20,077 nucleotides of DNA from Apostichopus parvimensis (Eukaryota; Echinodermata; Holothuroidea; Aspidochirotida; Stichopodidae): NCBI GenBank assembly GCA_000934455.1, contig KN884036.1, positions 94,957 to 115,033 on the forward strand. Reading direction: 5' to 3'. The notes under the pieces are model-generated. The model did no database searches. It had not been told where the DNA came from and saw nothing but the letters and a program-made list of their open reading frames with translations. A program made the translations under genes and the position numbers. How positions within the stretch are numbered: position 1 is the first letter of the stretch; each line of letters starts with the position of its first letter. Below, piece by piece: positions 10,901-17,400 of the stretch.

Positions 10901-13900
10901 CCCCCCTCCCCAACCACCTTGCCTTGACAATGAAATCCACAATAATGTCTCCAAAAATGTGTTACAAAAGGAATGTCAAAAAACTGAAGCAATATTATTA
11001 TCAATGGAACCGCATATATTAAACATTTCGAATTTGCCAAACCCCTTTTTAGGAAATGTGACTCTCTTGAAGTTGTTCTAGCTATTTTTTATGTTGTCCA
11101 AGTAGCAAGGTAATTGCTTTTAGGTTGCCATTTATTGGTGAGTCAACCGTCGAGTCTGTTAACACCTTGTTTCATGGTGTGAGGAATTCCATGGATCAGA
11201 CAAGGTTAGAATCGTGAGAAGAGTTGGGAGCTATGTAAGTAATATCATCGAAGTTATTTTGGCCAACGTTACCGTCAAGCCAACAAGACATCCCTTTAAT
11301 GTGTATGAGCATTCACCCTTCTTGAAGGTAACAATTAAAACTATATATATGATAAATGTAACATTACGTCATTATTTGTCATTACATGTATGTTCACCGT
11401 GCTCAATTCTTTTTCATTAGGACTATGTTACTCATCACGCTAGTATGTGTACATGTACCTTATGGTATCTTTGGCGTATGTAGCCACATGACGTCATCGT
11501 CATGACCAGAAATATCAGCAGCAATACCCAACCACTCAGAAAGGCGACGGTCTTTGAGAATAAACCATAATTGTCACCCTTGGCAACAAAGCAGAGACTC
11601 AAAATGGCGGACGGTGTACAGTTCGATGAACAACTGGTAACTATGGGACAAGAAAGACATATAATTTTAAAACTCTCTTTCAAAAGTGGGTCGTCGGTCT
11701 TCTTCTTATAAAACTTTATGACACTCAGGGTAGGATTTACCTTTTTTGGCAGTGTGCCAGGTGTGGACCTCAAATGGTTGTGAGGTACTGTAACCAAGAC
11801 AAGCGTCGTGTTTAAAATTTAATTCCACATTTTATACATCGAGTGATAAATCAACTTAATAAATACATCATGACAATTTGTGATATTACCCTGCAGGTAC
11901 ATCTGATACCACTCTAACTTTGAGAACAATAATTAGATAGGATTGATAATACTAGTTTCTGTATGGGACTTTTAAATACGTAAAAAACAATAGGGGCCGG
12001 GGGGGGGTGGCATGTTTCACAGTAGATAAGAGTGCATTGGATGTGAGAAGACATGTGTGCATAAGGAGTGACGTAAGTTCATACCAACATTTACGAGATG
12101 AGAGACCGCATGCGCCAGGGCAAAGAACCCGATGAGCCAGGCCACAGCTTTGTGTAAGAAGACCATGTGATCCAGTGGCAGGTATTTGGAGAACCGTGAC
12201 GTGCGCAGGTGTGTGGCAGAATGACGTAACATAAATATAAGGATCAAACTACTGTTGACATTAAGTGCCATACCACATCCTCTCGCTGAAGGGGAAAAAC
12301 AAAGGAAGAACGTCATTGCTTCAGTAAACGAGGATTGGTTTCTATTTATTGAAATAATTTAATTCTGGCTTTTTCAAATAATTTGTAACTTGGATGGTAG
12401 GCTACACGACATACCGGCAAGCCTTTTTTTCCTGTCATATTTATTGTATTACTGGTCATTCAGACTCCGAGTGAAGAAGATCCTGCAATAGGATCGAAAA
12501 TTCAGGCCCACTTACTTTTAGGGATGCACCGGATATCCGGTCCGGCCGGACTATCCGGCCGGATAGTGAGCAATTACCCGGTTCCGGTTCCGGCCGGATA
12601 TTTTTCAAAATCCGGCCGGATCTTTTTCAAAATCTGAATTATTCCTTAAATTGGTGTTGGTATTAACTTAAATCAATGTAAAATATTTCCAAAAATTAAT
12701 AAAAACATTCAAAGTAAGGAAAAATTAGGTTTAACATGTTTAATTTAATTTTCTCAATGGTCTGACCCACTGTTTCTAAAGATCAACCAAAATAATACAA
12801 CTACTGTAATAATATGAAGCTATATATAACAAATACAGTTTGCAGTGAAATCATTTCTTGCAGCCTTCATCAGTTTAATATTGTGCAGTTAAAATAGACC
12901 ATTCATATACTTATCAGTCAAAATACTGTTCCATTGAATCGTTACTTTCCCATTATTGTTGGCATTCATGTTTTCTCTGAATATTTATGTGTGAAACAAT
13001 CTCTTATATGGTTAAATACGTCTGAATTTTTTAAAATTCCACAAAAAACCACCTTCTTTATAATATGCGTATACCTCACCTAAGATTTGCTCCTTGTTTC
13101 ATACTTCTACTTCTTATTAATGATTTTCTTTTGTGTAATGAAAAAATCCGGTTCCGGCCGGATTTTATCCGGCCGGATTTCATGTATAATCCGGCAAAAT
13201 CCGGTTCCGGCCGGATCCAAAAATTTGGATCCGGTGCATCCCTACTTACTTTTACACATTCTCTTACACAGGCTCTTTAGTGGATAAGCAGTTTGCTAAC
13301 AGTTTTGTTTTATTTTGATATGTATTGTAACTCACAAAAGGAGTGACATTTGTCTTAAGTTCAATCCGTTTCATGCGTACAAATGTTTTGTTTTCTGATT
13401 CTGAGATTTACTTTGGTGATATAGGAGAGAATCTCAAACAGAGGTTGTAAACATTACTTCTTTCACTTAAAACAAGGAAAGCCAGCGATCGTTAAGTCAA
13501 ACAGTATTGTTGGGAATTGGAAGAATAAAAACAAAACACTTACAAAACACAGATTAGTTTAGAACGTGACATTCTTTCCTGTTGATAGCCAGATAAATTA
13601 AATAAGTGAAAGTTTAATTTCGTCCTCCTCTACTGTCACTATTTAATCATTCTTTTATAATAATATAAATATATTCCGTTGATTTTGACTAAGATCGCCT
13701 CAGCTGGGGTTCTTGTTTTAATTTGATAAATTCGTGGTAAAATAGTATAATTTACTACGCCACTACTAAATTTCAATCTCAAAAGGAGAAGTTAGAACAA
13801 CTCATACAAATATCCGCAATGCCTTCCTTTTTTCTCTATTTCTTGGTTCAGATACTTTCTTCAGTAAGGAAAACAAAACACGTTAATAATGATGGTATGA

Positions 13901-14460
13901 TTTCGACATTTCTAACATTGTATACACATATCAAAACATTACATGCGTCATACACGCATGTGCACAATACACGATATAGGTTATCATGTTACCGCGTGAC
14001 CTTCGCTATCTCGATGACAATGCTGTTCGAAAATGATGGTATGGGAGAAGAAAAGGTCGAAAATTATCAGCTTAAAAATTTTGGCTGACTGAAATATTCT
14101 ACAAGATTTCCAATGTAGAGGTTCTCCAAATTATTTACAAACACATAAGAGTGTTAAGTAGACAATTTTGTATGAGATAAATCACCTATTACAAATCTAT
14201 CAATGCTGTTTGTGTTTCTTAATATATGGAGTGACGTAAGGTTTTCAGGAATCGATGCAACGGTGCAACTTGTTGAAGAAAAAAAGGAAATGTAAGGGTT
14301 GAGGAATACAAAATATTTCCAGCTCATTCGTTTCTCGTGTTTGTTAGTGGGGGTGGTCTAGGAGATTTGGGAAGTCTAATGGTACATCCCATCCCCACTT
14401 CCATTCCCACCTCGCCCCACTTCACAACTTCGGAAATCAGGCAGAGGTGCAAATTTGGAG

Positions 14461-14495
<35 letters not shown>

Positions 14496-17400
14496 AATAT
14501 ATACATATATATACATATATTTATATACATATATTTACATGCAAACTTTGGACCCCGTTGATTTTTTTCTGTTTACTTACCAACGGCCACAAGTTGTCCA
14601 TTTTCGATATATTTCCAGGCGTTCCAAAGAAAAGCCAACAAAGAAACAAGGATGATTAACAACACACTGTAAATTTGTCGTTGGTTGTGAAGTACATATG
14701 CTATTGTACAATAACGTCTGGGACATGAAGGGGTCAGCCTCGAGATGAGTGAACGCCTTCTTTTTGGTGAGCCACCTCCTGCTCTAAAATGGCTGAAAAT
14801 ATAAGAGAATGAACTGTCCTTACGAGTCAGCGACATTTTGCATCCAATAGATACACCGTGTATAGTCAAGACGCAGAAATCCACCTTAACGATGACATTG
14901 GTAACTCAAGAAAATATGCACATAACGCGAATAAAATGCAAGAATGATAACTAACCGAACAAGCAATTTGATGTTAAATCCATGCAGTCAAGTTAGTCTT
15001 AGGTTCTTGCTAATTACTTGCTAAAGAACGTTTCGGAGTTGTCAAAGAAATATTCGTGTTTCTTCTTCGTTATCTTCTCTTTAACACTACGTGTTTCTCA
15101 GGTCGAGCAAATTAACTCTTCTATATCATTGGAGCAAAATTCAAATTGCTACATTTTTTTTTCTGATTCAGAAACACAGAAAAATTCGCGGGAGGTTTAT
15201 TTAAGCAAACTTCACAAACAAACAAACAAGGTGTTGTTGATTTTATTTGTCTGAAGCTAGGAAATATTGGAGTGAAATGGATGATATTTTGACATGTGAC
15301 GTATCACTGGCAACTAACCGTAATCCAAGATATTGTTACTGGTACGAATGCATAGTTTTATGAGTCAATGGAGATGTTAGTTGGATACCAAGGGTGTGAG
15401 ATTTGATAGCATATATGTGCTCGCTCGCTACCGTCGGTAACGTTATATGTACTATGTAGGTTAACTAGATTGCAGAACACTTTAATCATGTTCCACGTCG
15501 GTTTATGCAAAGCTCTCTTGTTATCTATTTTACGATAGACTGAGTGCTAAACTATACTCATAAGCTAAAAACCACAACATTGATCGTTTCGTGATGAACC
15601 TCGGGTACAACATGCACGTGGTGTCAAAGGTCATCATCTTAATATGTTCGAATGTACAACGTAGTGGTCATGCATATACACTCATGCATATACAATCTTA
15701 TTCTACGTACATGTTAATAAAACCCTCAAATTATTTTCCTTCCCTGCGAAATTGAGCTGTGCAATTAAACAATCTCTATTTTCTGGGAATAATACAAAGG
15801 ACCGGAAGTAGCCTACAGAAGAAAGCACTGACGAAAACGTTTAGCTATTTAAGCACGCTGGAAGTTACCGATTTATATGTTTATGTATTTAAGTTATACA
15901 TCCGGTTTGATGTATTGTTGATGGAAAATATTGAAAGTTACAGACACATAAATATAAAATAAATAACGATTGTGTTTATGATTTAGGTTTATATATTGCT
16001 ACTTTGTATGCATAATGATAGCATAAGAGCAGTACTTCCGGTAATGGACTGAGTCTACAACTCTATTTACCGCGGGTTACCATTTGTAATAGTCGTCATA
16101 TTGTTGCTCACAAAACATGCTAGGGTCAATTGATGGTCACACAAGCAATAAACAGACATACTCAATTCAATGTTGTTGTTTAATTCGACACAGTTCGATG
16201 TCTAGCTGGAACAAGCTCAAGAATGGACCTTTGAAAGGTCTGAGAAAAAAATCATGCTAAATATGAAAGTAACACTGGTGACTATAGAAAACTATAGCTA
16301 TAGACATGTACAGGGGAACTCCCTTGGTAATAGTAAGACTTGCTCAAATGTACCAATAAATAGGTAATAAAATAACGAACTGTTTTATTTCCGTTATTGA
16401 TTCATCATCTTCCGTGAAAGGTCATTATGTTCTAGGGTAATGATATATAGTAAATTTTGTGAATTACGTGGAAGACTTACAAACCATTTGATTCTGTTTG
16501 AAATGATTTATTACTTCAGTAAATAAACAACTTTTCAAAACCTTTATTTATAGAAGTTAAGAATGTAGAGCAGAGGTCTATACTGCCTTCATTTGGACAC
16601 AATTCGTCTATACTAAGACCTGACTTTATATTATGAAATATAAATAACAAAGTATGGCATTTTCCTGTTAATATTATATAGAGATATGCCTTCATAGTGT
16701 AAAACCAACTGCAAACCAGATAATTCAGTGTTATTCTGACTTAAGCTTTTCTCTGCTGCAATGTATTGAAATGGGCAGTATATTAGCTAGATCCATATCC
16801 TGTGGCGTCACAATGAGCAGCATGACCCCGGTACAGCAATAGAAATGGACCCCATGAAGAGAGCATATTCACCCAAGCCCAAACTTGTTTTGATCAACAT
16901 TTTGTTTATATATTTGGCACCCCAAGACACCCCGGATATGGCACTATCAAGCCCAAAAGAATACATAAGGTCCATTTGGTTGGCTGACTGCACCTGTAAT
17001 ATAAATACTAAACACAGTGGATGCAGTGGCGGAGCGTCCATACAGTCAGGGGTGCGGATGCCCCCCCCCCCCCGACGGACTCAAATGGACTGATGGCGCC
17101 CTTTTCAGCTCTTTACCACTTTTTACTTATTCGCGATTTTCGACTTTTTTTATTGCGCTATCATCTACCTATTGACATTTGTCATATTTTGTTGGCGATG
17201 ACACCTATTTATTCTTCGTTTATTTGCAAATCAGCAAGGCCAGGAAAGGGTCATTTCCGGCGATCTAGGAAGTATCTTTACTCAAAAAATTATGTATGCT
17301 CCGCGCCAACCTGTGGTGGCGCTCCGCTTAGATAGTGTCGAAAGCACCCCTACAGACCATTCTCGACACCCCTGACCAATACCCCTAGCCCCGCCACTGA

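Larger units (their letters stand above)
12286..14580 (-). other. Intron 3 of the NOX5-like gene
   Basis: Phase 1, G|GTAAGT to CCCCTTCAG|CG. It contains the 726-bp hAT element and the AT microsatellite. The remaining sequence (13253-14460) is AT-rich with no recognised feature. Confidence 0.9.

Noticed and set aside
11741..11787. Alternative frame of exon 5 (SQPFEV) that looks closer to human
   Set aside because: It cannot be joined in phase to exon 4 or exon 6 without a stop.
13065..13287. Open frames at the right end of the large hAT element
   Set aside because: They cover the CCGG-rich subterminal repeats; no transposase motif.
14324..14561. Open frames over the AT repeat with Tyr/Ile-rich translation
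   Set aside because: Translation of a TA microsatellite; not coding.
14782..14792. Alternative exon 3 acceptor (TTTTAG) ten bases downstream
   Set aside because: Joining it to the phase-2 TG of exon 2 makes a TGA stop.
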